Below the pieces are notes generated by a model, which was given only the letters and a program-made list of their open reading frames with translations, made no database searches and was not told the DNA's origin. Position numbers and translations under genes: made by a program. This document shows positions 24,341-38,049 of a stretch of DNA of 64,000 nt, in pieces (position 1 is the first letter of the stretch; every line of letters starts with the position of its first letter). The DNA lies in the NCBI RefSeq assembly GCF_047948215.1, contig NC_134456.1:65801529-65865528 (forward strand). The letters run 5' to 3'. The DNA is from Lycorma delicatula (lineage: Eukaryota; Arthropoda; Insecta; Hemiptera; Fulgoridae).

Positions 24341-26860
24341 GCTTAGAAATTTTTTTTTGTCTTCAGTCATTTGACTGGTTTGATGCAGCTCTCCAAGATT
24401 CCCTATCTAGTGCTAGTCGTTTCATTTCAGTATACCCTCTACATCCTACATCCCCAACAATTTGTTTTACATACTCCAAACGTGGCCTGCCTACACAATT
24501 TTTCCCTTCTACCTGTCCTTCCAGTATTAAAGCGACTATTCCAGGATGCCTTAGTATGTGGCCTATAAGTGTGTCTCTTCTTTTAACTATATTTTTCCAA
24601 ATGCTTCTTTCTTCATCTATTTGCCGCAATACCTCTTCATTTGTCACTTTATCCACCCATCTGATTTTTAACATTCTCCTATAGCACCACATTTCAAAAG
24701 CTTCTAATATTTTCTTCTCAGATACTCCGATTGTCCAAGTTTCACTTCCATATAAAGCGACACTCCAAACATACACTTTCAAAAATCTTTTCCTGACATT
24801 TAAATTAATTTTTGATGCAAACAAATTATATTTCTTACTGAAGGCTCGTTTAGCTTGCTATTCGGCATTTTATATCGCTCCTGCTTCGTCCATCTTTAGT
24901 AATTTTACTTCCCAAATAACAAAATTCTTCTACCTCCATAATCTTTTCTCCTCCTATTTTCACATTCAGCGGTCCATCTGTGTTATTTCTACTACATTTC
25001 ATTACTTTTGTTTTGTTCTTGTTTATTTTCATGCGATAGTTTTTGCGTAGGACTTCATCTATGCCATTCATTGTTTCTTCTAAATCCTTTTTACTCTCGG
25101 CTAGAATTACTATATCATCAGCAAATCGTAGCATCTTTATCTTTTCACCTTGTACTGTTACTCCGAATCTAAATTGTTCTTTAACATCATTAACTGCTAG
25201 TTCCATGTAAAGATTAAAAAGTAACGGAGATAGGGAACATCCTTGTCGGACTCCCTTTCTTATTAGGGCTTCTTTCTTATGTTCTTCAATTGTTATTGTT
25301 GCTGTTTGGTTCCTGTACATGTTAGCAATTGTTCTTCTATCTCTGTATTTGAACCCTAATTTTTTTAAAATGCTGAACATTTTATTCCAGTCTACGTTAT
25401 CGAAAGCCTTTTCTAGGTCTATAAACGCCAAGTATGTTGGTTTGTTTTTCTTTAATCTTCCTTCTACTATTAATCTGAGGCCTAAAATTGCTTCCCTTGT
25501 CCCTATAATTTTCCTGAAACCAAATTGGTCTTCTCCTAACACTTCTTCCACTCTCCTCTCAATTCTTCTGTATAAAATTCTAGTTAAGATTTTTGATGGA
25601 TGACTAGTTAAACTAATTGTTCTGTATTCTTCACATTTATCTGCCCCTGCTTTCTTTGGTATCATAACTATAACACTTTTTTTGAAGTCTGATGGAAATT
25701 CCCCATTTTCATAAATATTACACACCAGTTTGTATAATCTATCAATCGCTTCCTCACCTGCACTGCGCAGTAATTCTACAGGTATTCCGTCTATTCCAGG
25801 AGCCTTTCTGCCATTTAAATCTTTTAATGCTCTTTTAAATTCAGATCTCAGTATTGTTTCTCCCATTTCATCCTCTTCAACTTCCTCTTCTTCCTCTATA
25901 ACACCATTTTCTAATTCATTTCCTCCGTATAACTCTTCAATATATTCCACCCATCTATCGACTTTACCTTTCGTATTATATATTGGTGTACCATCTTTGT
26001 TTAACACATTATTAGATTTTAATTTATGTACCCCAAAATTTTCCTTAACTTTCTTGTATGCTCCATCTATTTTACCAATGTTCATTTCTCTTTCCACTTC
26101 TGAACACTTTTCTTTAATCCACTCTTCTTTCACCCGTTTGCACTTCCTGTTTATAGCATTTCTTAATTTCCGATAGTTCCTTTTACTTTCTTCATCACTA
26201 GCATTCTTATATTTTCTACGTTCATCCATCAGCTGCAATATATCGTCTGAAACCCAAGGTTTTCTACCGGTTCTCTTTATTCCGCCTAAGTTTGCTTCTG
26301 CTGATTTAAGAATTTCCTTTTTAACATTCTCCCATTCTTCTTCTACATTTTCTACCTTATCTTTTTTACTCAGACCTCTTGCGATGTCCTCCTCAAAAAT
26401 CTTCTTTACCTCCTCTTCCTCAAGCTTCTCTAAATTCCACCGATTCATCTGACACCTTTTCTTCAGGTTTTTAAACCCCAATCTACATTTCATTATCACC
26501 AAATTATGGTCGCTATCAATGTCTGCTCCAGGGTAAGTTTTGCAGTCAACGAGTTGATTTCTTAATCTTTGCTTAACCATGATATAATCTATCTGATACC
26601 TTCCAGTATCGCCTGGCTTTTTCCAAGTGTATATTCTTCTATTATGATTTTTAAATTGGGTGTTGGCAATTACTAAATTATACTTCGTGCAAAATTCTAT
26701 AAGTCGGTCCCCTCTTTCATTCCTTTTGCCCAGCCCGTATTTACCCACTATATTTCCTTCCTTGCCTTTTCCAATGCTTGCATTCCAATCTCCAACTATT
26801 ATTAAATTTTCATCTCCTTTTACGTGTTTAATTGCTTCATCAATCTCTTCGCTTAGAAAT
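24341..26860 (-). mobile_element. 5'-truncated RTE-type LINE with 10-bp TSD
   Basis: GCTTAGAAAT at 24341-24350 and 26851-26860 is a perfect target-site duplication, so the element is 24351-26850 (2.5 kb), transcribed on the - strand and ending in a short A-tail. The frame 26874-24850 includes the endonuclease from about EEIDEAIKHV, with GDWNASIGK, YQIDYIMVKQ and DSDHN. The RT follows with GIDGIPVELLRSAG, FGFR, FIDLEKAFDNVDW, RQGCSLSPLLFNLYM and the catalytic FADD. A frameshift near 24850 moves the C-terminus (LYGSETWT, EAFEMWCYRRMLKIRWVD, HPGIVALILEGQ) to 24824-24363. The first part of the endonuclease is missing, as expected of 5' truncation during target-primed reverse transcription. It is the best-preserved element in the window and probably recent. 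Confidence 0.92.
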
Positions 26861-28063
26861 AATTTTTTAAACATCGATTCTATTCAGTAGGAGTGTGTGA
26901 TTAATGTAAATGAAAAAACATTTTTTAAGTGACTGCAAATATTTATGAAAGGTAAGTTTTATTATTTAACTGCTGTTACCGACTTTTTTCTAATTGTAAT
27001 GTATCATTTTAGGTGGACTTCTGTCCATTTTTATTTTTTTATTACATTTATAATTTCATTTCTTCTTATTTCATTTCTATAATGTTTTAAATTTCAACTG
27101 AGAACTATAAAGATTAATGTGTTCAATAAAAAATTAACTCAAATAAATTCTTTGTTATTATAAAAATTTTGAAATCCTTATCAACTCATAAACTGTTTTT
27201 CAAAGTTCAAATTTGCTGTTTCTACACAATTTGACTTCATCAGTTTGCTAGTGACTTGTACTTTATATTAGATTAACTTCAAGTGTTCTTCAGTTGTAAC
27301 TTTAAACATACATACATTCGTAGCAATTACAGATATTTATTAAGTAAGATTGTATATTGATCATAATGTGGCTAATTTTACAAGTTTGTAATTTTTTAGG
27401 GATTTCAATTTTTTATAATAAAGAAAAAAGATAGAATTATTGGTTAATTGTTTATCTTCTTACCTCAGTAATATGATTTTTATGCATGATCTTTAAGCCT
27501 TATCTTTTTTCAAAATACTGTTAATTTCAATTAAAATTTTATTTAATTTTGTAGCACTGGTGACAAGTAGCCATACAAGTGATAGGTGTAGCCCTTCATC
27601 ATAGCGACTGTAGACGTAATTAACATAATTGTTCTTAGAAAAAGAAATTTTGACTATTGCCATTACACTTCAATATTTACATGAGTTGTAGTGGTTAATT
27701 TTTTTTTTGAAACTTGAAGAGAGTGTGCTCAGGATTGGATTCAGAATTGGTACTTTTAATTGTTAATGGTATACATTATATTAACTTTGGTATTGATGTT
27801 TTTAATACATTCACTGCTTTTGACATGACATATAAAGCAGGAATAATTTTGATACCATGTTGCTCCCATCTAGGCTATCATATATATATAAATATTTTTC
27901 TACATGAATGTGGGGCTCATCCCAACCATCAGTATCTACTAGAAGTACACAATTTCGGGACTGTGAGCACTCGGTTTCATCATCCACGACAACCGAGGAC
28001 CTTAAGGTGTAAACTTTGCCCTTCTTGAGCTTCCCCGCCCTAATCATGCTATTCAGAAGTGGA
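26861..28063. other. AT-rich intergenic DNA, no gene recognised
   Basis: Open stretches at 27714-28028 (+) and 27811-28047 (-) overlap and neither resembles a family I know. No splice-supported exon is apparent. Confidence 0.5.
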
Positions 28064-28498
28064 AATGAAGTCTGATTTGAACCGAATCGTGTCTTCGCTT
28101 GTATGATCCAAATATTTCATTAATTAAAATTTTATTTGGCTATAACTCTGACACCAACGAAAGTAAATACCACTTATGATATATTGTTGAAAAGCTCTCA
28201 ATGAGGGCTTATTACAGTCAAGAAAAAGTCCAAAATCCAAATTTTTTGGATTTTGGGCATTTTTGGACACTTTTGGTTTAGTCAATTGCAATCAAAAAGG
28301 AAGGTACACAACTAGATGATACAACTGTCCCAAATCAAAAATTTCAGCATCCTATGGCTAATCGTTTTTGAGTTATGTATGTATGGTGAAACTAGTCAAA
28401 ATGGATTCAGGGATGGCCAAAATGGATATTTTCAATGAAATCTGAAACTTTTCGTGATCATAATACTTCCTTTACTTTACACAAGGAAATAAAAAAAC
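28064..28498 (+). repeat. interspersed repeat (family R), copy 2
   Basis: Diverged copy of the repeat at 20733 in the same orientation. The left edge holds GATTTGAACC (28074-28083), the reverse complement of a GGTTCAAATC B-box-like motif, and the right edge ends ACACAAGGAAATAAA. Confidence 0.82.
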
Positions 28499-28731
28499 TA
28501 CCCTTAACTTTTTTACTGTTACGCTTTCTTCTTCACAGTTTTTTTATAAGATCCATATTTATTTGCTGTAAAGGAAGAAAAATACCATAGACACAGATAG
28601 GAAGTCATGGAGATAACCTGGACAATTATTTTTTTGGGTAGGTGTTGGATATGCAAAGATATCATACAGTTTACATTTGCTTAAAAAAATACTTAGATAA
28701 TATTTTTTTATGCCTTATAGTGCATGTATAT

Positions 28732-28891
28732 TATACTATATAATATATAGTATAATATATAATATATATATTTATATATTAGTACTATGTATATATATTA
28801 TATATGTACTATGTTATACTATATATATATATATATATATATGTATATTATACTATATAATATATAGTATAATATATATATTTATATATTA

Positions 28892-28925
<34 letters not shown>
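28732..28925. repeat. AT microsatellite with internal direct repeat
   Basis: (TA)n tracts surround two copies of TATACTATATAATATATAGT separated by about 117 bp. The core is also palindromic. This is probably replication-slippage DNA. Confidence 0.9.
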
Positions 28926-28930
<5 letters not shown>

Positions 28931-29086
28931 TAGAACATATGTATATATAGAATTTAAAAAAATATAATTTACTAAGTTTCCAGTTTTATTACCATAATTA
29001 AACCATTGGAAAAATCTTTTTAGAATTTAAATAAAAATAAGAATGAAGTAATGGCTCTAGAGAATTAAGATTTTGAATTTTTTTTT

Positions 29087-29587
29087 TTTAACTTAATCAT
29101 TAAACTTAAGTTTTATTTAGTAGTTGCATTTATATTAAAAGAAATTTACAAATTTTTTAAAGTGAGGCATAATATTTAGTCTGCATTGCAAAGAAGATGC
29201 AATTTGACTTATGTTTGTAACATACTTTTGAAGTGAATGAAGTGACATTAGATTAGCAGTATAAATGACAGTCTACAATATTGCCTATGTATCAATGTTT
29301 TTTTATCGATTGTATAACTGGATAAGTTTTGTTTACCTCCTCTTTAGCTTGCATAATATTTATATTGAAATAATCTCAATCACCATGAAAGTGATAGTTA
29401 TATGTATAATTATAGAAAAGGTTTGTTTATTAGATTGGTTGAATAAACTGATTATCTTATTTAATATATATTTGTGTTTTTTTAGTTAAATAGAAAATAT
29501 ATATTTTTAAATTACCATTACATTCATGATATATGTAGAAGTACTTAATTCTGAATCAAATATTTTTGTTCAGCTGCTAGAAAATCA

Positions 29588-29625
<38 letters not shown>

Positions 29626-31328
29626 CATACACTGCATGAGTTTAATTAGTCGGTTAATTTCTCTGACCGGGAGTCTTATTCTTTAAGACTTTGGGGATTA
29701 GTGTCTCCATGGGCCTAGCTTCTGCAGCTTTTCTTCCCACTACACACTGAGCTGCAGAACACATTACACTATACTCATGCACTACACCAAGAACATTACA
29801 CAAATTAACAACATATACTTTTACACAACAACATTCTACACTATTTCTTTTTACACATATGGTGATTTTGTGACATCTTACGAATTACAACTGTAACCAA
29901 AGGTGGAAACTTATCATGCCAGTGATAAGGCTCAGTGATAATGGCAGTGATAATGGCTCTACATAGTGAGTCTCAAACGATGCTCTCTGGGTACCTGGGC
30001 AAATTTGAATTTAGCCCTAGCTCCAGTATGCATGCGCTCTGCTGGAGTGGTCTGTTATGTCGCCAGTACTTGTAGGACCAAAATTTCAAGTCCACAAATA
30101 AATCCCATGATTGTTGGTGGTCCATCTGAAAAAAACCACCAATTTTAGTCTAGTGAAAAGGCTTTGGTCAGCTTTGTCTGTTGAGGATAAAAGTCCTGCA
30201 GAAGAGAATTGTAAACAATCAGACATAAAGTATAAAAACATTCATTTTGTTGTTCTTCTTCAAAATAATCAGGAAGGTGGTCCCTTCTTAAGGTCTCACC
30301 TTTCCTGATCAATAAGATAGTAACATGCAAGTGGTTCCCCCAAGAACATAAGAAAACTGAGAGACGGATCAATATTAATAGAGGCTTTCAGTAATGAGCA
30401 AAGTAGATCGCTGCTATGTCTGATGAATATGGGTATATAAGTGTGGTATATCATAAAACCTTGAATACTAGCCGAGGAGTTGTTTTTTGCTGGGATCTTC
30501 TTGAGATGGATGTTAAAGAAATTGTCAAAGAACTTCGTCCCCAAGGTGTTACAGAAGTGAAGAGAATAATGAAACGTCAGAGTAGATTGGCAGAATCTAC
30601 TCCCTCTCTTTTTTTAACCTTCAACCTTCCCACATCACCGGAGAAAATTAAAGTAGGATACCTATTGGTTAGAGTACAATCATTCATCCGTAATCCACAA
30701 TGGTGTTTCCAATATCAAAAGTAAGGCCATACCACAACTTCTTGCCCAAACACTGCAATATGTACTAGATGTGCAAAAGAAGGCCACAAAGACACTGATT
30801 GCCAAGAGGAAGAAAATGTGCAAACTGTGGGGGAACACATTCAGATTGATCTCGAGATTGCCCAAGCTTGATCTTTAGTTTTAAAGAAGAGAAGGCAGTC
30901 CTGAAAATCTGCACTGAGCAAGTTTTCTTTCCCAGCTGCCTGAAGAGAATGTAAAAAGACACTTAGGTTCTGAAACCTTATTAAACCCTGCTGTGACGTC
31001 AAGTAAAGCTCCTGTAAATGGAGGCAACCAACAGTGCGAATCTTGCAGTGAGCTGAAAAAGCTAGTTCAGATTTTATCTGATCAGGTTGCTTCACTTAGT
31101 GCAACTATTTTTGAGTTAATGAAAACAAATTAGAAGTCAGTAGTTGTAGCTAGTGAAACTAATACTAGTGGGATTCCCCTGAAAGTTCCTGTCCCTGAAG
31201 TTTTACCTTTGCAGACAGGGGTAAATGCATCTGGTGGTAAGCCACCAAATAAGCTCCCTATTGAAGGAGCCCACACAACTATCTTGTCTGGAATGTCTGC
31301 AGCTTCCCATTTTTCAAAATCTTCCTCT
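29087..31328 (+). repeat. duplicated segment, right block, copy A
   Basis: Near-identical to 61645-64000 (offset 32558 at the left, 32672 in the LINE gag). It begins at TTTAACTTAATC and runs through 500 bp of non-repetitive flank, a (TA)n tract at 29592-29620 and the start of the I-type LINE. The other copy has an extra approx. 130 bp after its (TA)n tract (about 62172-62310). The match is cut only by the window end. Confidence 0.92.
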
Positions 31329-34300
31329 CCAACTCCACGTCTACTGGAGGATATCGTAGAGGAACTGCCCGATCCCAGGGCATCGAGTTTCTTAAAACAA
31401 AAAATTCTAAAAAGAAAAACAGTATCACCTTATAACTAATTTTGTCATATATTTATCTGTAATTCTGTATCCAACTAACTTTATTCATGAGCATTATTCA
31501 GTAGAACGTTAGAGGTCTTCGGTTCCACATTGAAGATGTTATAGTGTTGATGTGCGCACATGAACCATTAATAATGTGCTTCCAAGAAACGCATCTATTA
31601 CAAAAAGATGCAGTACTCAGAGGCTATGTATGTGAGAGATACTGTCTTGTAGACAGTAGAGAGAGTGGTGGTGTTAATATTTTCATGCGGAATGAGGTGT
31701 CGGCTACAAGGATACCACTAGCTACCCTCATTCCTGCTGTTGCTATAAAAATCTCAGTCCCCTTTAAATTGCATATCTGCAATTTGTATCTCTCACCGAA
31801 CTCTGAGTTCAATGCTCTAGAAATATAAAATCAACTCGCACAAATCCCATCACTATTGTTAATAGTAGGAGACTTAAATGCCCACCATATTTAGTGGAAC
31901 TCACCTCTACTACTTTTGAGGAATATGATAAACAGAGTGAGACAAAACTTGGACTTTTGTCTACTGAATGATGGGTGTACACAATTATATCCTCATCGTG
32001 TGGTACTCTATCAAACATTGACCTCTCCTTATGCTCACCAAATCTGTTCCCTCGTCTTAATTGGTATGCTTGTGACAACCTACATGGCAGTGTCCTCAGG
32101 TCAATTATTATAGCTTTTGGTGTCTACCACAGGTGAAAGAAAGACCATGGAGATGGATTGTTGAAATGGCAGACTGGAATGGTTACTATAAAGCCTTTCC
32201 ATCACAGTATGACGATGGTGCAGGGGCTCTTGACAAAGTTATCACTTTACGTTTCTGATATTTGAGAATGCTAATAAATATATCCCACAAACATTGGAAA
32301 CAAACATTCTTCTGTTCCTTAGTGGAATGATGATTGCAAAAAATACTGTTAGCAAATGATGGCAGGCACTGCGCAAATTTAACCACATGCCACCAAATGA
32401 ACATCTAGATTTATATCGTAAGGCTAGAGTCATCAGTTATTTTTAGACGCCAGGAGGAAGTCATGGAGGAAATATGTGGACACTATCTCATGCACTACTC
32501 CCATGTCTGCTGTGTGGAAAAAGAGCGGTACAATCTGCAGATCTCCAAAATAACCCATTCTTGCACTCATTCATGAAGGAGAACTCCTTACATCACATTC
32601 TGCTGTTGCAAGTAACTCGCAGATTCTTTCCATTCGGTGTCTCTCACCTCATCATACAGTAATGAATTTCAGAGGTACAGATTGCAGCTGGAAGTACCAC
32701 CATTAAATGTTGTGATTCAGTCTGTGAATTAAACACTCCATTTTCATTCAATGAGTTGTCACATGCACTAAAAAATTCACGTGATACCTCTGCTGGACCT
32801 GACAACATTTGTCTCAGTATGCCCTTACACTTTCCTAATTTGACGCTTCAATACCTATAGTGTATTTATAATAGTATATTCACCTCACAAGTTTTCCCTT
32901 CAGTCTGGTCGTGCCAATACTTAAAACTGGTAAAGACAAAGCAAAATGCTCAAGCTATCATTCTATCTCTTTGACAAGTGTTCTATGTAAAATAATGAAG
33001 AGAATGGTGAACAGCAGGCTCATATGTTACTTAGAGAGACATGGTCTTCTATGTCTAGAACAATACGGTTTCTGCCAAGGACGTTCTTCCATTGACCACT
33101 TAGTGTCACTGGAAGCAGCTGTTCAAAACGCTTTCCTGCGCCTTGTTGCTATCTTCTTTGATATCAAGAAGGATACGACGCGGCCTGGCGATGTGGTATT
33201 CTTAACACCCTTAAAGAATGAGGATTCAAAGGCTGTATGCTTACATTTATAAGGGGTTTCTTAAATGACCTAACTTTCTGTGTTCGTGATGGAAATTCCT
33301 TTTTGGGTAGCGTCACCTTGGAGAATGGAGTACCTCAAGGAAGTGTGTTAAGTGCCACCTTGTTTGCTACAGCCATCAACAATATTACTGAATGTGTGCA
33401 ACCATCTGTTTTATGCTTGTTATTTGTTGATGATTTTACCATATATATCAACAGCCACAGCAGAAAGACTACTACAGAACACAATATCTCTACTTGAAGC
33501 GTAGTCCAATTTTACCGGCTTTGACATTTTCACCTGAGAACAATATGTATAGTCTTTTCTCACTTGCGGGACCTCTTTATACCACAAATCTTTCTGAATA
33601 AAGAGCAAATTGCTATCCCCTGTGATATTAAGTTTGTAGGTTTGTTTTTTGGCAGCCATCTTACGTTGGTCAATTACATCAAGCAAATAAAAGCGAAATG
33701 TTTCAAACTGTTAGATATGCTGTGAGTTCTTAGTAACACCAATTGGGGAGCCAATAGTCATGCATGTTGTGATTTTATTATTCCTTAGTTTGTTCCTGCT
33801 TAGATTATGGTTGTACCGCCTACTGAAGAAATGCGCGGAATGCCGCGCTGAAGATGTTAGATACCATACATCATGCTTTTCTTAGTCTTGCTACAGGTGC
33901 TTTTATATCAATCCCTGTCACTAGCAGAGTTGTTGAGTGCGGTGAACCATCACTTTGGGATAGACGTGACCAGTTTCTAGCATCTTACTTTGCCCGTCTT
34001 AAAGGGCAACTGAATCACCCGGCTTTTTCTGCAGTTCTTGGGAATCCTAATTTACAAAGATATGAAGAACATCCATGTGATACTGCACTTGTGGGTGTAC
34101 ATACCTGGTGGTTACTACAATTTTTAAATGTTGACATACATTCTGTTTTTCCAATGTATCCCTGTTCATATCCTATGTGTAGAATCAACGTTATAAATTT
34201 TATTTTTGATCTTACCATATACAAGAAACAATCAACACCACCTGTTGTCTTTCAGCAAAGTTTTCACGATATTCTCTCCAAAATATACCGCAACAGTATA

Positions 34301-35690
34301 CAGAGATGGATCAAAATGGAATGATACCGTTGGATGCGCATTTATTCTTAATAGCAGAATCTATATGTTTGGTCTATCTAATATTACAAGTGTATTTACT
34401 GCTGAACTGTACACTATCAATAAGGCTTTGAATATCATTAACCCAAAATACCTTCATATCCTTATTTGTAGCGACTCGTGTAGTGCACTCTAAACTTCAG
34501 AAAATTTTTACTTTAGACATCCTTTGGTCACTGAAATCTATACTACTATCACTAAGTTGAACCATCGCAACACACAAGTGAGTTTCTGTTGGATTCCTAG
34601 CCATGTGGGAATTTCAGGTAATGAATGTGCAGATTCCGCTGCTAAAGACGGATGTCATCAACCTCCCTTCATCACTCGTGTTGCTACTTCTGGTTTTATT
34701 AATTGTATAAACAGTCTCTTCGAGCAAAGCGGCAAGGTGACTGGATGGCTACTGTTGATAACAAACTCCGGTACATTAAAGATTCTGTGTTACCTCCTCA
34801 TGCAGAAAAATTCGTCATGAGGAAGTGATCCTCTGTGGATTGTGATTAGGACATACCAGTCACACACGAGTACCTCATGACAGCAGGACACGCACCACTA
34901 TGCGCCACATACTTGTGGATTGCATATATTATGCGGCATTGCGTCGTAAATCTAATTACATAGAAACATTCGTCAAATTGTGGGCAATAATAAGGAAGTT
35001 TTAGACTGGTTGTTACTATTTTTATGAAGTTTTAATATGTTCACACAATTTAAAATTGTGGTATATATTTTTTATTCTAGTGCTGAAGAATTATTTTCAT
35101 GTTTGTGTTTCTGTTCATTTAATTATGATTTTGATATTTTTTTTTATCTGAGAAGGGACCTTTTACACCCCTCTCAGACTTTGTTGAATTTATTGGTGTT
35201 TATTTAAATTTTATATGTATTTTTTTTACTTTTGTTATCTTTTAAATAAATTTTACCTTATTAAGTTTCCCATTATGATATTAGTTATAAATTTTTTAGT
35301 GATATTAGTTTTAAGTTTTTTAGTGATATTTTATCTGTTATTAGTTGTAAGTTTTAGCTTTTTAATATTTTAGTTTTTAACCAAAGTTTATTTTTTTATG
35401 TTAATTTTTTAGTCTTCCCATTATCCAAGTTGGGGCCCTTTACACCCTTCTTGGGCTTTATTGAAATCCTTTTATATTTAGTTAAATTTTACGTTTTTAG
35501 TTTTATGTCTGTGATATTATTAGTTTTAAGTGTTTTTAAAAAAGAAATTTTAGCTCTGTGGTATTAGTTTAAAGTTTTTGTTTAATTTTTTAGTTCTAGT
35601 TTTTATTTACTATTTATTTTCTTTTATAAAATTTTATTCTGGGCGATGATAACGGCAAAGTGTTTTTCGTCCACAAAAAAACTACCTTAG
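29622..35690 (+). pseudogene. inactivated I-type LINE (gag, endonuclease, RT, RNase H)
   Basis: Domains follow the order of I/R1-group non-LTR elements with RNase H. First is a gag-like ORF1 (about 30110-30870) with KNIRKLRDGSILIEAFSNEQ and LNTSRGVVF. Zinc knuckles follow: CTRCAKEGHKDTDC, a degraded first one and a CANCGG block. The endonuclease is at about 31500-32110 (CFQETHLL, GDLNAHH). The RT is at about 32690-33480 (YHSISLTSVLCKIMKRM, QYGFCQGRSS, GVPQGSVLSATLFA, FVDDF). RNase H is at about 34280-34670 (YRDGSKW, FTAELYTI, SFCWIPSHVGISGNE.ADSAAK). The likely 3' end is the GGGCGATGATAACGGC segment plus an A-run at about 35641-35690. Many stops and frameshifts are present. A stop at 30722-30724 in the first knuckle is shared with the copy at 63394-63396. 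The 5' boundary is a guess at the end of the (TA)n tract. Confidence 0.85.
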
Positions 35691-35929
35691 TAAAAGAGCT
35701 TAGTAAAGACCTTAGTAATTTTGCAAAATTTCATCAATAGGCAATTTCAGGAAGTATGATAAAAATTAAGGATGCAAGATTTGAGGACAAACATAAAAAA
35801 AAAAAAACAAAAAAAAAAACTAAAAAACCATACAGTATATGTGCTTTAAAAAAATAACTGATTGATTATGAATAATTTTTTTTTATAGAGATTGTACTCT
35901 GATATTTGTTATACATTAATGTTGTAAAT

Positions 35930-36500
35930 TCAAAGTAAATTTAAAAAAATGGTGAAAGTGGAGGATAACTGGGCTAAAGGATATTAAGGATGTAACTGCA
36001 TGGTGGAATATAGAAGTAGATAGGAGAGAATGAAGTCTGGATAAATGAGATGGAATGAATTTGGTTGGAAGAAATGTTGGTAGCTGTAAATAGTTAATCT
36101 TCATTTATTGATTTTTTATTTCTCATAGTGGAAAATCATTTGAACCAGACAAAATTTCTATCAGTATGATAAGATCAGCAGATGCAACTAGAATACTGGT
36201 AGGTCACTGGTGTATAGAAAAACAAGTATCATAATTGCTGAGAGTCATATGTCTATTTAAAAAAAGGAAAAAATGTGATGTAGAAATTACTAGAGCACAT
36301 CACTCTTGAGTAATGTAATAAAGACTTTTGAAAGGATTATTCTTCACAGAATCAGTGTAAAGATATGGAAGAATAATATGGTTTTTGGTAGAAGCACACA
36401 AACTTTGCCATCCAAAAGCTGAGAGAAGACAGTCAGTAAAAAGGAAGTTGATCTTTATTTATAGGTATTGAGAAGGTATAGGCATAAGGAAAGGCACTGT
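35930..36500 (+). pseudogene. decayed LINE fragment (pre-RT and RT start)
   Basis: DVTAWWNIEVDRRE near 35980-36020 is the WWN motif found between endonuclease and RT in many LINEs. From about 36125 the + strand reads SGKSFEPDKISISMIRSADA, a worn form of GKAPGPDxISxEMI, then FKKRKKCDVEITRAHHS and VFGRSTQTLPSKS. It is frameshifted and dead. Confidence 0.65.
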
Positions 36501-36879
36501 AGTCATATGAACAAGAAGAAGTTATGGCAAGAAAAGAGGAAAGTAGATATTGAGAGAGAGAGGGAGTGAGGGAGTAAAGGAATGATGAAGGTCAATGATG
36601 AGTTAGTTCTTCAATCAACATTACTGACTGTATAAGATGTTGAGTAAGAAGTGGACTGAATGAGGGAATATTCCAGATTGTTTAATGTAGTGATGGAGGG
36701 AGTGAACAAACAGGTGATAAAAAGTGAGGAAAAGGATAATTAATGAGTTTTCCAGACTATATAATGATTTGAGGAAAAATACAGTGCACTCATTTTATCA
36801 TTCAAGTAAATGATTCATAGAGTGTCGTTTTGCACAACTGGTAATGTCTTACAGCAAGTGTTGGAAATGTACACCATTT

Positions 36880-37420
36880 AACTGAAGCAGGTAACTTCAA
36901 CTTCGTGGTTAAAGCACCATTTAATTGAAGCAGTATCCTTCCTACCATATTTTTTGACATCCTTCACAGGACATCAGGGATAATGGAATTATTTTCTGGA
37001 GTAATGACTAGCTCTAGGTCCTGTAGAGCATGAGTAACTGTCATGGGTTTCATAAAAAAAAAAATCATGCCCATATTTGTTGTCGAGAAATTGCACACAA
37101 AATCCCTACCTTCAGTGATTGCAATGGGGATTCATGTAAGATATGTGGATTTTGTACCAATATCTTTTCACATTGATTACATCAGTAGTCAGAATTATTG
37201 ATGTAAATACTAAGGTGAAAATATACCTCATCACTGAAAAATATATCATCCAGTATGCCCATCCCATTACTTTCCACTTGGTTGATAAACCACTGGCCAT
37301 ACCCTATTCTTTTAACATTGTCTGAGGGTTTCAGTACCTGTATGCAGTGTATTTGGTATGCAAGTAACCTAGTTTCTTTGTAGAGTTTTGTGCACTCCCA
37401 TATGATATTCTTGACTGTGA
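36880..37420 (-). pseudogene. possible transposase C-terminal debris
   Basis: The - strand contains ALQDLELVITPENNSIIPDV and RMSKNMVGRILLQLNGA, which recall the tail of Tc1/mariner-type transposases. The match is weak and short, and the rest is unreadable. I give it only as a lead. Confidence 0.3.
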
Positions 37421-37481
37421 TGATAATTTACACAAATTTTTCCATGGAGACTGTTCAAGTAATGCTCATATCTCTTCCGTT

Positions 37482-37793
37482 TTTCCTTGTTTTCTTTATA
37501 TTTCCTGTTTAGCCTCCAGGAATTACCGTTCAGGTATTACTTCAGAGGATGAATGAGGATGATGTGTATGAGTGCAAATCAAGTGTAGTCTTGTACAGTC
37601 TCAGTTTGACCATTCATGAGATATGTGGTTAATTGAAATCCAACCACCAAAGAACACCGGTATCTACGATCCAGTATTGAAATCTGTATAAAAGTTTATA
37701 TTGAAGCCTTTTCTAGGATTTGAGCCTTAGAACCCTGGACTTCAAAATAAGCTGATTTTCGAAGTCGCGTTCACCACTAGACCATCCTGGTGA
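37482..37793 (-). mobile_element. tRNA-derived SINE (family A), inverted
   Basis: Collinear with the copy at 13379-13677: tail 'CCTGTTTAGCCTCCAGGAAT' with 'CAGAGGATGAATGAGGATGA', body 'ACCAAAGAACACCGGTAT' and head 'CACTAGACCATCCTGGTG' at the right edge. I did not identify a convincing TSD. Confidence 0.82.
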
Positions 37794-38049
37794 GTAACGT
37801 AGCCTACACCTAGACAAACATCAACTAACTTTCAAAAATTGCTAAAAAGTGGTTGCTCAGTGTTAGTGTACTCAAGACAAATGATGTGCACAATAAAATG
37901 ATCGCACTATAGTTGTACAATGCCCACTTAATAGGACGATTTTATGCAAAAGTATTAATATATAACAATAAGTAAAAAAAGTTATAGTTTTTGGTAGGTG
38001 GGGGTAAAGAAAAAGAGACTGTATTGGATGGATAGCCTTTGAAAATGTT

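Noticed and set aside
25730..26176. 148-codon + strand open frame rich in Ser
   Set aside because: Antisense shadow of the RTE LINE reverse transcriptase.
27811..28047. Open frame of 78 codons on the - strand with varied composition (KGKVYTLRSSVVVDDETE)
   Set aside because: Looks protein-like but I recognise no family, no splice context supports it, and an overlapping + frame is equally open. Kept as unannotated intergenic DNA.
28732..28925. Possible CRISPR-like or satellite array from repeated TATACTATATAATATATAG
   Set aside because: Only two imperfect copies within simple AT repeats; no spacers and a eukaryotic context.
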